Source: Caldinitratiruptor microaerophilus (GTDB lineage Bacteria; Bacillota; Sulfobacillia; Symbiobacteriales; ZC4RG38). From it: a stretch of 64,000 nucleotides of DNA. The stretch covers positions 1,922,001-1,986,000 of the forward strand of contig NZ_AP025628.1 of NCBI RefSeq assembly GCF_025999835.1, given 5' to 3'. The position numbers and the translations under genes are program-made. The notes beneath the pieces were generated by a model. That model worked only from the letters and a program-made list of their open reading frames with translations, was not told the DNA's origin and did no database searches. Shown here in pieces: positions 50,801-59,458 of the stretch (position 1 is the first letter of the stretch; the number at the start of each line of letters is the position of its first letter).

Positions 50801-51766
50801 CTAGTCGCCCAGCACACGGTGGAGGCGCCGCGCCGTTTCGCGCGCCTCCTGGACGATACGGCTCATGAGCTCGGCCACCGTGGGTACGTCGCGGATCAGA
50901 CCGACGCCCTGCCCGGCGTAGACGAAGCCTTCCTCGAGGTCGCCTCCGACGGCGGCCTTCTCGTTTCTCTGCCCGGAGATGAGGGGCAGGAGCTGCTCGA
51001 GGGTCGCCCCGGCGGCCTCCGCGTCCAGGATCCGCTGCGCCCCGGCCGTCCGGAGCACCCGGGCCGGCCGGCCCACCGAGCGCTCCACGATCACCGTGTC
51101 GGTGGGTTCGGCCTCCAGGAGGCGCTGCTTGTACGCCGGGTGGGCGGGGCTCTCCGCCACGGCGACGAAGCGGGTCCCCATCTCGATGCCCTCGGCGCCC
51201 AGCGCCAGCGCGGCGGCCAGGCCACGGCCGTCGACGATCCCGCCGCTGGCGACCACCGGGATCTTCACGGCCTCCACGATCCGCGGGATGAGGGCGAACG
51301 TGCCGATATCCTCGCGCCCCAGGTGGCCGCCGCCGTCGAAGCCCACGGCGATGACCGCGTCGGCGCCCAGGCTCTCCGCCTTCTGCGCGGTCCGCACCCC
51401 GGCCACCAGGATGAGCTTGCGCACCCCCGGCACCCGCTGGTCGATGTGACGCATGTACGGCTCCGGGTTGCCGCCCGTGATGGTGACGATGCGGACGCCC
51501 TCCTCGAGGGCGACGTCGATGTGCCCTTCGAGCGGACGGTGCCCCATGGCGAAGTTCACGGCGAACGGGCGGTCCGTGAGCGCCCGCACCCGGCGGATCT
51601 CCTGCCGCAGAGCCTCCGGGTCGCCCAGCGTGGCGGCCGTCACCTGGCCGAGGCCGCCGGCCCGGGACACCGCCGCGCAGAGCTCGGCCCGGGCCAGATA
51701 GGCGAGCCCGCCCTGGATGATGGGGTACTCGATGCCGAGCAGTTCGGTGAGACGCGTGCGGATCAC
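50801..51766 (-). CDS. FMN-dependent nitronate monooxygenase / FabK-type enoyl-ACP reductase
   Basis: TIM-barrel flavoprotein of 321 aa. N-terminal LLGIEYPIIQGGLAYLARAELCAAVSRAGGLG, central GADAVIAVGFDGGGHLGRE and phosphate-binding VVASGGIVDGRGLAAALALGAEGIEMGTRF are shared by nitronate monooxygenases and FabK enoyl-ACP reductase II. The two cannot be separated safely by eye; no fab genes adjoin, so NMO-like is as likely. GTG start with a G-rich site 10 nt upstream. Two direct repeats lie in the upstream region. Confidence 0.88.
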   Translation of the reverse strand: MIRTRLTELLGIEYPIIQGGLAYLARAELCAAVSRAGGLGQVTAATLGDPEALRQEIRRVRALTDRPFAVNFAMGHRPLEGHIDVALEEGVRIVTITGGNPEPYMRHIDQRVPGVRKLILVAGVRTAQKAESLGADAVIAVGFDGGGHLGREDIGTFALIPRIVEAVKIPVVASGGIVDGRGLAAALALGAEGIEMGTRFVAVAESPAHPAYKQRLLEAEPTDTVIVERSVGRPARVLRTAGAQRILDAEAAGATLEQLLPLISGQRNEKAAVGGDLEEGFVYAGQGVGLIRDVPTVAELMSRIVQEARETARRLHRVLGD

Positions 51767-51803
51767 GGGTGCAAAGCCCCCCTGTGTGGCGCGTGTCCTT
51801 TGC

Positions 51804-51828
51804 AGTTACCACATCTGTAGTTACCACA
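51804..51828. repeat. Two 10-bp direct repeats upstream of the NPD/FabK-like gene
   Basis: AGTTACCACA at 51804-51813 and again at 51819-51828, a 15-bp period (TGTGGTAACT on the minus strand), about 40 bp before the start of the minus-strand enzyme gene. Possible tandem operator. Confidence 0.45.
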
Positions 51829-51945
51829 CAGCCGGCGGGGATACCTTTTGGGGGCTCCTGAGGCAGGGATCGGCGCCCGGCGTGGCCGGGCAGACTGGTA
51901 CCGGGGGCGTCCGGGCAGCGGGCCGCCCCCGGGAGGGACACGCCG

Positions 51946-52167
51946 ATGCCCCAGTGGCACATCGCCCACCTCTCCGACGAGCAGCTCCGGGCCATCCGGC
52001 GGCTGGAGGAGGCGACCGGGCTGGTCCTGGTCGCCTGGGAGCGGGGGAGCCGGGAAGCGCCCCGCGCCCGCGGCCGGGAAGAGCTCGGAGCGGAGATCTC
52101 GCCGGACGTCTCCGCCCTGAGCGGGCTCCGTGACGTCTACCGGTCGGTGAGCGCGCCAACGCCCTGA
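51946..52167 (+). CDS. Small conserved-looking hypothetical protein
   Basis: Protein of 73 aa, not recognised. The first half (HLSDEQLRAIRRLEEATGLVLVAWE) looks like an ordered helix-strand unit; the rest is charged. ATG with GGGAGGGA 7 nt upstream. Lies divergent from the NPD/FabK-like gene and before the HtrA-like protease, which has its own promoter. Confidence 0.62.
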   Translation: MPQWHIAHLSDEQLRAIRRLEEATGLVLVAWERGSREAPRARGREELGAEISPDVSALSGLRDVYRSVSAPTP

Positions 52168-52217
52168 GGGAGGCGGGCTGCGGCCCGCCTCCCGCGCGCG
52201 GACCGCCGCGACGGGTG

Positions 52218-52233
52218 GTACCCCCATGGGTAC
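52218..52233. promoter_or_regulatory. Palindrome abutting the protease promoter
   Basis: GTACCC-CCAT-GGGTAC, 6-bp arms, ending directly before the -35 hexamer of the HtrA-like gene; candidate regulator site. Confidence 0.45.
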
Positions 52234-52262
52234 TTGACAACGCCGCGGGGTTAAGGTAAAAG
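52234..52262 (+). promoter_or_regulatory. Promoter of the HtrA-like protease gene
   Basis: Perfect TTGACA (52234-52239) and TAAAAG (52257-52262), 17-bp spacing. Confidence 0.8.
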
Positions 52263-52305
52263 ATAGTCAAGGTCAAACAGGGAGCCCTGGAAGGTGGAGT
52301 CAGCC

Positions 52306-53229
52306 ATGATGGAACGGGATGGCCGGCGGCTTTCGGAGACGATCGCCGCGGTGGCGGAGCGGGTGGGCCGAAACGTGGTGCAGGTCCGGGCGGAGACGGC
52401 GCAGGGCTCCGGCCTGGGCTCGGGTATCCTGCTCGGCCCGGCCGGGGAGATCCTCACCAACGCCCACGTGGTGGCCGGACGGGGAGACATCCGGATCACG
52501 TTCCACGACGGCGTGACGCGCCCGGGCGAGGTGGAGGCCCTTGACCGTCTGTACGACCTGGCCCTGGTGCGGACACGCCCCTACATCGACTCGGAGGTCA
52601 CCCTGGGCGGAGACGACGATCTGCGCCCGGGCCACCTCGTGGTCGCGGTCGGCAACCCCTTCGGCTTCGGCTGGACGGTCACGCTCGGGGTGGTGAGCGC
52701 CACGGAGCGGATGCTCGGCCCCCTCGACGGCCTCATCCAGACGGACGCCGCGATCAATCCCGGCAACTCCGGCGGAGCGCTGGTCGACCTCGAGGGACGG
52801 GTCGTCGGCATCCCGACGGCCGTCCTGGCAGCCGGTCAGAACCTCGGCTTCGCCATCCCGGCCTGGCAGGCCGCACTGGCGCTCGAGCAGTTCCGGCGCC
52901 ACGGGCGCGCCTTCCACCCGTACATCGGCATCAGCGGGCAGACGGAGGTCATCGACCCGGCCCTGGTCCGGGCCCTCGACCTGCCGGCCGGCCGCGGGGT
53001 CGCGGTGCTGGAGGTCGACCCCTACGGCCCGGCCGCCGGCTCCGGCCTGGAGCCCCTCGACCTGATCACGGCGGCAGGGGACCAGCCCACCCCCACCATC
53101 GCCGCCCTCCGGCGCGTCATCCGCCGCACCCCGGTCGGCACCCCCCTCGTCCTGGAGGTGCTGCGGGGCAGCGGGCTCGTGCGCCTCTCGGTCGTCGTGG
53201 GCGAACTGCCGCAGCGGGCGCGGCGGTAG
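52306..53229 (+). CDS. HtrA-like serine protease lacking a signal or membrane anchor
   Basis: S1C-type protease of 307 aa with one PDZ domain. Catalytic His in TNAHVVAG, Asp in LYDLALVR, Ser in NPGNSGGALVD (about residue 160); PDZ from about 200 (YIGISGQTEVIDPALV; GLEPLDLITAAGDQ). Family members are usually anchored or exported, but the N-terminus here (MMERDGRRLSETIAAVAERVGRN) is charged, so the product should be cytoplasmic. ATG 52306 is preferred (GGTGGAG 6 nt upstream); a GTG at 52294 is the alternative. Single gene with strong promoter and palindrome. Confidence 0.9.
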   Translation: MMERDGRRLSETIAAVAERVGRNVVQVRAETAQGSGLGSGILLGPAGEILTNAHVVAGRGDIRITFHDGVTRPGEVEALDRLYDLALVRTRPYIDSEVTLGGDDDLRPGHLVVAVGNPFGFGWTVTLGVVSATERMLGPLDGLIQTDAAINPGNSGGALVDLEGRVVGIPTAVLAAGQNLGFAIPAWQAALALEQFRRHGRAFHPYIGISGQTEVIDPALVRALDLPAGRGVAVLEVDPYGPAAGSGLEPLDLITAAGDQPTPTIAALRRVIRRTPVGTPLVLEVLRGSGLVRLSVVVGELPQRARR

Positions 53230-53255
53230 GGAAGGCGCCTGGCCTTGCCCGCTCT

Positions 53256-53272
53256 TGTCAGGAATGCTGACA
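53256..53272. promoter_or_regulatory. TnrA/GlnR box upstream of amt
   Basis: TGTCAGGAATGCTGACA fits the TGTNA-N7-TNACA consensus of TnrA/GlnR exactly and is palindromic. It is centred about 73 bp before the expected start of the amt-PII transcript; a further TGACA half-site is at 53290-53294. Confidence 0.75.
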
Positions 53273-53301
53273 AATGAGCACGAAATTGCTGACATGAACG
53301 C

Positions 53302-53330
53302 TTGTGCGGCTGCACCCTCCCCACTAGAAT
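53302..53330 (+). promoter_or_regulatory. Promoter of amt-PII
   Basis: TTGTGC (53302-53307) and TAGAAT (53325-53330), 17-bp spacing. Confidence 0.7.
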
Positions 53331-53381
53331 CCAAGGTGTGCCGGGGTGCCTGGCACAAAACCTGACAGGAGGGTGCTGCGC

Positions 53382-55355
53382 ATGTGGAGGCGGTTCCTGT
53401 TCGCCGGGCTGCTGGCGGCGATCCTGGCCCTGTCCGCCCTGCCGGCCGTGGTTGCCGCCGCGGAGGCGGTGCCGGACCCCAGCGGGGCAGCCACGGGCAA
53501 CGTCAGCGACATCGCGGCGGCGACGGCCGGGTCCCCCACCCCGGACGAGGTCGCGGCGCAGGTGGGAAAGAACAAGGCCGGCATCAACATGATGTGGGTG
53601 CTCCTCACCGGCTCTCTCGTGTTCTTCATGCAGGCCGGCTTCGCCCTGGTGGAGACCGGGTTCACGCGGGCCAAGAACGCCGCCCACACCATGACGATGA
53701 ACCTGATGGTCTTCCTGGTGGGCGCCCTGGGGTTCTGGCTGCTCGGGTTTCCGCTGATGTTCGGTAACTTCGGCGCCATCGGGACCCTGGGAGGCCAGCC
53801 CCTCCTGTCCGGGGGACTGAGCATCGGCGGCTGGAACATCCTCGGCACGAGCGGCTGGTTCCTGTCCGGGCTGGCTTATGACGTGACGGTCGTGGCGCTG
53901 TTCTTCTTCCAGATGGTCTTCATGGACACGGCCGCGACGATCCCGACCGGCGCGATGGCCGAGCGTGTCAAGTTTTCTGCCGTCGTGGCCAGCACGTTCT
54001 TCATCTCGATGTTCCTGTACCCGATCTACGGCAACTGGGTCTGGGGCGGCGGCTGGCTCGCGCAGCTCGGCTCGAAGCTCGGCCTCGGCCATGGCGCCCT
54101 GGACTTCGCCGGCTCCGGTGTGGTCCACATGATCGGCGGCGCCGCCGCCCTGGCGGGGGCCATCGTCCTGGGCCCGCGGATCGGCAAGTACCGCGCCGAC
54201 GGCACCCCGAACGCGCTGCCCGGCCACGACATCCCCATGGCAGTGCTGGGCACGATCATCCTGTTCTTCGGCTGGTTCGGGTTCAACCCGGGCTCCACGC
54301 TGGCCGGAACGGACCTCCGCTTCTCCGTGGTGGCCGTCAACACCATGCTCGCAGGCGCCGCCGGTGGCTTCGCCGCCATGGTGTACCACTGGCTGCGTTA
54401 CGGGAAGCCGGACCCCTCCATGATCTGCAACGGCGCCCTGGCGGGCCTGGTAGCCATCACCGCGCCCTCGGCCTTCGTCAGCCCGGTCGGCTCGGTCATC
54501 ATCGGCCTCATCGCCGGCGTGCTCGTGGTGGAGTCGGTGCTCTTCATCGACCGGCGCCTGCGCATCGACGACCCGGTGGGCGCCATCAGCGTCCACTTCG
54601 TCAACGGCGCCTGGGGTCTCCTGGCGCTCGGCCTCTTCGCCGACGGCACCTACGGCGCCGGGCTGAACGGCGTCGACGGGCCGGTGACCGGCCTCCTGTA
54701 CGGCGGGGGCGCCGGACAGCTCCTCGCCCAGGTGATCGACATCGCCGTCGCCGCCATCTGGGGCGTGGGGGTCTCGTACCTCTTCTTCAAGTTCTGGGAT
54801 GCCATCGCCGGGATGCGGGTGAAGCAGGAGGACGAGGTCGGCGGCCTCGACGTCCCCGAGATGGGCGTTCCCGCCTACCCCGCCTTCGTGTTGATGCCCG
54901 AGCCGGCCCTCGCCGGCGGTGGGCCCGCGGCCGCCGGCGCCGCCCCCGCTGCCGCGGCGGCTGCTGGGGGGACCGTCGTCGCCCTGAGGCACCCGCCGTC
55001 GGCCGAGGGTGCGCCGCTCCAGAAGATCGAGGCCATGATCCGGCCGGAGCGGCTCGAGGCGGTCCGCCAGGCCCTGTACGAGGCCGGAGCCCGGGGCATG
55101 ACGGTCACCGAGGTGCAGGGCGCCGGTCTGCAGCGGGGCGTGGTCGGCCACTACCGGGGGGCCGTCGTCGAGTCGTCGCTGCGGCCGAAGGTCAAGATCG
55201 AGGTCGTGGTGCCGGCCACGCAGACCACGCGGGTCGTGGAGGCGCTGGTCGGCGCCGCCCGGACCGGCGACGTGGGCGACGGCAAGGTCTTCATCTACCC
55301 CCTGGAGGACGCGGTCCGGGTCCGGACGGGAGAACGCGGCGAGGTGGCCGTGTGA
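53382..55355 (+). CDS. amtB: Ammonium transporter with fused PII (GlnK-like) domain
   Basis: Membrane protein of 657 aa. A signal-like segment (to about 27) and a linker precede the Amt/Rh channel (about 65-500) with AGINMMWVLLTGSLVFFMQAGFALVE, the pore His in GVVHMIGG and HFVNGAWG. After an Ala/Gly-rich linker (about 510-535), residues 546-657 form a PII domain: KIEAMIRPERLEAVRQALYEAG, T-loop GVVGHYRGAVVESSLRPKVKIEVVV with the modifiable-position Tyr, and the C-loop ARTGDVGDGKVFIYPLEDAVRVRTGERGE. PII normally plugs the channel as a separate GlnK; here it is tethered. AGGAGGG before ATG; TnrA/GlnR box upstream. Confidence 0.95.
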   Translation: MWRRFLFAGLLAAILALSALPAVVAAAEAVPDPSGAATGNVSDIAAATAGSPTPDEVAAQVGKNKAGINMMWVLLTGSLVFFMQAGFALVETGFTRAKNAAHTMTMNLMVFLVGALGFWLLGFPLMFGNFGAIGTLGGQPLLSGGLSIGGWNILGTSGWFLSGLAYDVTVVALFFFQMVFMDTAATIPTGAMAERVKFSAVVASTFFISMFLYPIYGNWVWGGGWLAQLGSKLGLGHGALDFAGSGVVHMIGGAAALAGAIVLGPRIGKYRADGTPNALPGHDIPMAVLGTIILFFGWFGFNPGSTLAGTDLRFSVVAVNTMLAGAAGGFAAMVYHWLRYGKPDPSMICNGALAGLVAITAPSAFVSPVGSVIIGLIAGVLVVESVLFIDRRLRIDDPVGAISVHFVNGAWGLLALGLFADGTYGAGLNGVDGPVTGLLYGGGAGQLLAQVIDIAVAAIWGVGVSYLFFKFWDAIAGMRVKQEDEVGGLDVPEMGVPAYPAFVLMPEPALAGGGPAAAGAAPAAAAAAGGTVVALRHPPSAEGAPLQKIEAMIRPERLEAVRQALYEAGARGMTVTEVQGAGLQRGVVGHYRGAVVESSLRPKVKIEVVVPATQTTRVVEALVGAARTGDVGDGKVFIYPLEDAVRVRTGERGEVAV

Positions 55356-55373
55356 CGGGGCCGTCGCATACGG

Positions 55374-55401
55374 GGCCCCGGCAGCCTCCGCTGCCGGGGC
55401 C
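55374..55401 (+). terminator. Terminator of amt-PII
   Basis: GGCCCCGGCAGC/GCTGCCGGGGCC, 12-bp stem, loop CTCC, then TCTTGC; 18 nt after the stop codon. Confidence 0.75.
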
Positions 55402-55861
55402 TCTTGCCGGGCGCCCGGGGCAGGCGCTGGCCTCCTGCAGCTCCCTGCTCAATCATCTGCCCCGGCACTCAATCGCCCGTTGACCGCACGGCGCTGCCGG
55501 CGGCGAGGCTCACCTCACGGCGGGCCTCGTCCGCCTTCAACGTTCTGCAACCAGGAATTCCGCGGGTCATGTCTACATGTCTTCGGTCAAGCGGATCACC
55601 GGGAGTAGAATCCGATCCACGTGCGTAGAGTCCGAAATAGCAGAATTGATTCAAGGGATACAGGTGCTGAGCTCCGCTGTGGTGGTACCGGCGAAAGCCT
55701 TTCCGGAAGTGGTGTGCGAACGTGCGGGGTTGAACCTCTCGGCCGGCAGTAGACAAGACAGAAACCTTCCGCGTACCGGCCTTACATGCTAACGAGCACG
55801 TACGGCTCGCCAGAGCGCAGCGAGAAAGTGCCCTGACCTCGCCAGTCGAAAGTAGGGTCAC
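55402..55861. other. 460-bp non-coding region of lower G+C, unassigned
   Basis: No convincing gene. Base composition drops sharply compared with the left side. A 130-codon open frame on the minus strand starts exactly at the end of the PilZ gene but lacks a ribosome site and any familiar motif. A stem GCCGTACGTGC/GCATGTAAGGC (one mismatch, loop TCGTTA) lies near 55774-55812, faintly reminiscent of intron domain V but without its GNRA loop and bulge. Possible UTR or decayed sequence. Confidence 0.4.
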
Positions 55862-56692
55862 TTAGTCTGCACCTTTCGACCTCAGGGTCTCAATCAGTTT
55901 GTTCACCTCGTCAATCAGTTCTGTGCTCAGGCGAATCGCCTCATGAATGTCTTCGGCTTTCATGTTGCTATTCATGACGATCCGCGCAACCTGGGTAATC
56001 AGCTCTTGCGCGCGTTCCGCGCGCCGCCTGGCTGCGTCCCCCGTTGAGCCGGCTCCTGCGTCTCCTTCGCGCGGCCACCGTTTCGAAAGCACCGCGAGAA
56101 GCAGTTGCTTTAGTTTCTCCCGATCCTCTGTGCTGATGTCTTTCCACTCGACACCCACAGACCAGGTTTTGTCATCCAACGCTGCAACACGCTGAACACG
56201 GCCGTTCAACTTCAAGGAGCCAACGGGCGTAGACGGAATTTCGACGCGAACAACGTGTCCTGGTCTCAGCTCAGTCGGAGAGATGATCCGCGCGCCTCCG
56301 AGGCTGAGATCGCTCAAAGTGGCGCCAACGGCTGCAGCACCAGCCGCACCGAGTTCCAAAGAGACTGGATGCTGCACCGAAAAGCGAAAATGGGTTCGGC
56401 GCTGCGTAACTGTGACGGGCCCGGACACGAAAACCTGGAATCGTTGAGGACTCTTCCGAATCAACAGCCCACTGCCGGATACAACCCCCCGAGCCGTGAA
56501 CACCAGGAGTTGAGCGAACCCACGGTCCGGGACGTTCTCCGCAGCTTCGGAGCTTGCCACGAAGTGCAGGTCTTCGCCCGTCACCAGAATCTCGCCTTCC
56601 AAAACGACGTCTGGTTGCGAGGGGTTCTTCCACCGAACCTTCGCGTAGCAACTGTCCAGCGACGATAGTATCTGATTCCACGTCAACTGCAC
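55862..56692 (-). CDS. PilZ-domain c-di-GMP binding protein
   Basis: Cytoplasmic c-di-GMP effector of 276 aa. An N-terminal YcgR-like beta domain (to about 90) is followed by PilZ with the ligand motifs QRRTHFR (RxxxR) at about 96-102 and DLSLGGARI (D/NxSxxG) at about 127-135. A helical tail (about 195-276, IRLSTELIDEVNKLIETL) may dimerise. GTG start with GGGAG upstream. 25 nt downstream of the GGDEF-EAL fragment, so it was the effector in the same operon as a c-di-GMP enzyme now split by a transposon. G+C is clearly lower than the left 55 kb. Confidence 0.88.
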   Translation of the reverse strand: MQLTWNQILSSLDSCYAKVRWKNPSQPDVVLEGEILVTGEDLHFVASSEAAENVPDRGFAQLLVFTARGVVSGSGLLIRKSPQRFQVFVSGPVTVTQRRTHFRFSVQHPVSLELGAAGAAAVGATLSDLSLGGARIISPTELRPGHVVRVEIPSTPVGSLKLNGRVQRVAALDDKTWSVGVEWKDISTEDREKLKQLLLAVLSKRWPREGDAGAGSTGDAARRRAERAQELITQVARIVMNSNMKAEDIHEAIRLSTELIDEVNKLIETLRSKGAD

Positions 56693-56717
56693 TGCGCTCC
56701 CGGCCCTCCTCCCACGT

Positions 56718-58163
56718 TCAACGCGCGTTCATGACCTGATCGACGGTGACAGGCTTGCCGATGAGGTAGCCCTGGGCGTAGTCCACCCCGCACTCCCGGA
56801 GGAGCTGCAGCGTCTGGTCGTCTTCCACGAACTCCGCGATGGTTTCCTTCCCCAACCGTCGTGCCACGTCCACGACGGCCTCCACCAGGTGCCGGCTCAC
56901 GGGGTCGTACGACAGGCTGCGGACGAAATCCCCGTCGATCTTCAGCGAATCAACCGGTAGATACTTGAGAGCATAGATCGAGGAGAACCCGACCCCGAAA
57001 TCGTCCAGAGCAAAGCGGCAACCAAGGCTCCGCAGTGTCCGAATGAACCGGCCTGCCTGGTCAACGTCGCGGATGGCGGCCGTCTCCGTGATTTCGAGCG
57101 TCAACTGGGAGGGGTCGATCCCGGCGGCATCAAGTTCGCGCTGCACGAAGGTGAGGAACTCCCGGTCACCCAGGACCGTCCCGGAGATGTTCGCTTCGAG
57201 CCGCAACGTCTGGCCAGCCTTGGAACCCTCAGCGATGAGGTGGATCGCCCGGCGCACCACCCAGCGGTCGACGGCCTGAATCAGGCCGAACCGCTCGGCC
57301 ACGCCGAGAAACGAATCCGGCAAGATCAGGTTGCCGGTGTCATCCGGCAGGCGGAGCAGAAGTTCGTACCGTGCAATCTCGCCCGTACGCAGGTCGAGGA
57401 TGGGTTGCAGGTGCACGACGAACCGGTCGTTCTCAAGCGCCCAACGGATTCGCTGTTCCCAGGCCAGCTTCGACTCCGCCAACGACTTGCCTTTCATTTT
57501 CTCGATGTTGTACATGCAAACCCCGTTCCGGCCGCTTTCCTTCGCCTCGTACATGGCGGTATCGGCCCGAGCCAACAATTCCTCTGCGGTCGTCCCGTGC
57601 TGCGGGAACACGGCGATCCCGATGCTGGCGGTGACCCGAACGGGATGCCCGCTCACCACCATCACCTGGGCCCGCAGGGTCTCAACGAGGTCCTGGGCCA
57701 CCACCTCCGCCTGCCCGGCATCCGTCTGGGGCAGCAGGATCGCGAACTCGTCGCCGCCAAGGCGTCCGATGGTGTCGGCCTCCCGCAGCCGGCGCTGCAA
57801 CAACGCGGCCACGTTTTTCAGGAGGGCGTCCCCGGCGGGATGCCCCAAGCTGTCGTTGACGTACTTGAAGCCGTCCAGATCGACGAACAACAGGGCACCA
57901 TGGACACCGTAGCGCCGGGCCTGGGCGAGCTGCCAGTCGAGTTCCTCGAGGAAACGCCGGCGGTTGAAGAGGCCGGTGAGCGGATCCCGGCTTGCCAGGT
58001 AAGCGAGTTGCTCCTCCGTTCGCTTCCGGTCGGTGATGTCCCGCAGGATCACGGTGAAGATGATTCCCTGGCTGAGGTGCACCTTCGAGATCGAGGCTTC
58101 GGCAGGGAACTCCTCGCCGTTCTTCCTGCGCCCGGTGATCTCGCCCCGCTCGCTCATGGGCCG
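56718..58163 (-). pseudogene. 3' fragment of transposon-split PAS-GGDEF-EAL regulator
   Basis: Downstream 482 codons of a c-di-GMP turnover protein. It starts inside a PAS domain ([22 protein letters not shown]), continues with an intact GGDEF cyclase domain ([22 protein letters not shown]) and an EAL phosphodiesterase domain whose motif reads ELLLRL instead of EALxR, while [13 protein letters not shown] and the catalytic-region ETAAI and KIDGDFV are present. An ATG at 58157 could allow a shortened protein, but with no own ribosome site. Joined to the 5' fragment across the element, GCA CGG CC|C ATG AGC keeps the frame. Truncated product would lack the sensor part. Confidence 0.88.
58159..58163. 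repeat. Target-site duplication, left copy (GGCCG)
   Basis: GGCCG flanks the left end of the transposon; the same five bases follow the right end at 61752-61756. Confidence 0.9.
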
Positions 58164-58198
58164 TGTTGCTGCCCGCGCTATTTGTCGCTCCGGTGACC
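58164..58198 (+). repeat. Left terminal inverted repeat
   Basis: 35 bp beginning TGTTGCTGCCCGCG and ending GGTGACC, with the core CTATTTGTCGC; pairs with 61717-61751. Confidence 0.92.
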
Positions 58199-58308
58199 AG
58201 CGACGATGTCATGGCCGTTCATGAGATGTGACCGGTCCGCTGGCGCTGAAGGGGCGCAGCCCGTGGTAAGGATGCGCCCCAGAGTCCGAAATGCAGGGCC
58301 GGCAGCCA

Positions 58309-58635
58309 CTAGAATCCACCAGGGCCGTACGGGTGGTTGACCCCGGGGCTGTGAACGAACTCCCGGTAGAGGCGCCACCACCAATGCTCGTAGTCCTCGA
58401 TATACCGGAAGACGGGAAGGTCGAGCCGGCACGTGGGCCGGCTCTTCAGGTCCCGTAACCGGTGGAGCAGACGGTAGCCCAGGATGAACGCCGTGACCGC
58501 CTGGCCGCGCCGGACCCCATCTCCGGTCGTGGCCTGCCGGATGGCGGCCTCCAGCAGGTCGAGCAGGTCGGTGATCTCGTACCCGTAAAGCCGGAGTGAA
58601 ACCCCGGCGTGTTGCAGGCGAAAGTCTGTCACCAC
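58309..58635 (-). CDS. 108-aa transposon accessory protein, unknown
   Basis: Last gene of the transposon. Not recognised. Helical, with a central charged part (FILGYRLLHRLRDLKSRP) and an aromatic patch YIEDYEHWWWRLYREFVHS. GTG start overlaps the ATPase stop and GGAGGT lies 5 nt upstream, so it is translated together with the ATPase. Position next to an AAA+ protein suggests a role in target choice or regulation (TniQ/TnsD-like position), but it has none of the zinc-finger motifs of those proteins; that role is inference only. Confidence 0.75.
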   Translation of the reverse strand: MVTDFRLQHAGVSLRLYGYEITDLLDLLEAAIRQATTGDGVRRGQAVTAFILGYRLLHRLRDLKSRPTCRLDLPVFRYIEDYEHWWWRLYREFVHSPGVNHPYGPGGF

Positions 58636-59435
58636 GGGCTACCTCCTCTGGGGGCCTGGGTATCCTGCAGCTCCAGCAGCACCCGCTCGACGTGGGCCTC
58701 CTCCACTAGGCGCTGGTCATGGGCGCAAGCGTCCAGGAGGCAGCTCGTGCAGATCGTGTTGATGACCCGCGGGATGCCCCGGGACTCCGTGACGATCTTG
58801 CGCAGGGCCTGCTCGGAGAAGAGGGGCCGGTCGGCGCCGGCCAGGTGGAGATGGTGCTGGATGTAGGCCAGAGTCTCGGCCTCCCCGAGGCCGGTGAGGT
58901 GGAAGCGCACCTGAACCCGCTGGGCGATGGCCTCGAAGGTGCGAAGCCGGAGCAGCCCCCGGAGTTCGCTCTGGCCGGCGAGGATGAACGTCAGCGGCGA
59001 GATGGAGTCCATGTGGAAGTTCAGGAGGAAGCGGACCTCCTGGAGCATGGCGCCGCTGAGGAGGTGGGCCTCGTCGATGACGATCACTGGCTGACGGCCG
59101 TTGGTGGTGTAACCGTCCAGGATGGTGCGCTCGAAAAGCCGTTTCACCTCCCGCCCGTGGAACAGAGAAGGCGGGGCCACCCCAAGCTGGGTGAGCACGT
59201 CTCGGTAGAACGCGCTGGGGGTGAGACGGGAGTCGGCGATGTACACGAACAGGTGGCGGGTCCGGTCGAGCTGATCGTACAGGGCCCGGATGGCGGTGGA
59301 CTTCCCGGCGCCGACCTCACCCGTGACGACCGCGAACGCGCGGTGGCGGATGGCGTACTGGAGGCGAGCAAGCAGTTCCTGGTGCTGGGGAGCGGGGAAC
59401 AGCCGGTCGGTGGGAATCTCCCTGGCGAAGGGCAC
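58629..59435 (-). CDS. Transposon AAA+ ATPase (TnsC/TniB/ExeA-like)
   Basis: ATPase of 268 aa or slightly more. Walker A TGEVGAGKSTAIR (about 38-47), Walker B VIVIDEAHLL, sensor ILAGQSELR and a C-terminal winged-helix-like part (ALRKIVTESRGIPRVINTICTSCLLDA). This is the ExeA/TnsC-type family that regulates DDE transposases by target binding. GTG 59435 lacks a good ribosome site; the family N-terminus (EYFGLKAVPF) continues upstream to a CTG at 59462 that overlaps the transposase TGA and has GGTGAG before it, so the real start may be there. Confidence 0.9.
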   Translation of the reverse strand: MPFAREIPTDRLFPAPQHQELLARLQYAIRHRAFAVVTGEVGAGKSTAIRALYDQLDRTRHLFVYIADSRLTPSAFYRDVLTQLGVAPPSLFHGREVKRLFERTILDGYTTNGRQPVIVIDEAHLLSGAMLQEVRFLLNFHMDSISPLTFILAGQSELRGLLRLRTFEAIAQRVQVRFHLTGLGEAETLAYIQHHLHLAGADRPLFSEQALRKIVTESRGIPRVINTICTSCLLDACAHDQRLVEEAHVERVLLELQDTQAPRGGSPW

Positions 59436-59458
59436 CGCTTTGAGGCCGAAGTACTCGG

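Noticed and set aside
55620-55861. Possible group II intron end or c-di-GMP riboswitch near the PilZ gene
   Set aside because: The hairpin at 55774-55812 lacks the GNRA loop and bulge of intron domain V; no GEMM consensus blocks were found on either strand.
55469-55861. 130-codon open frame after PilZ
   Set aside because: No ribosome binding site, no domain signal, odd composition; not called as a gene.
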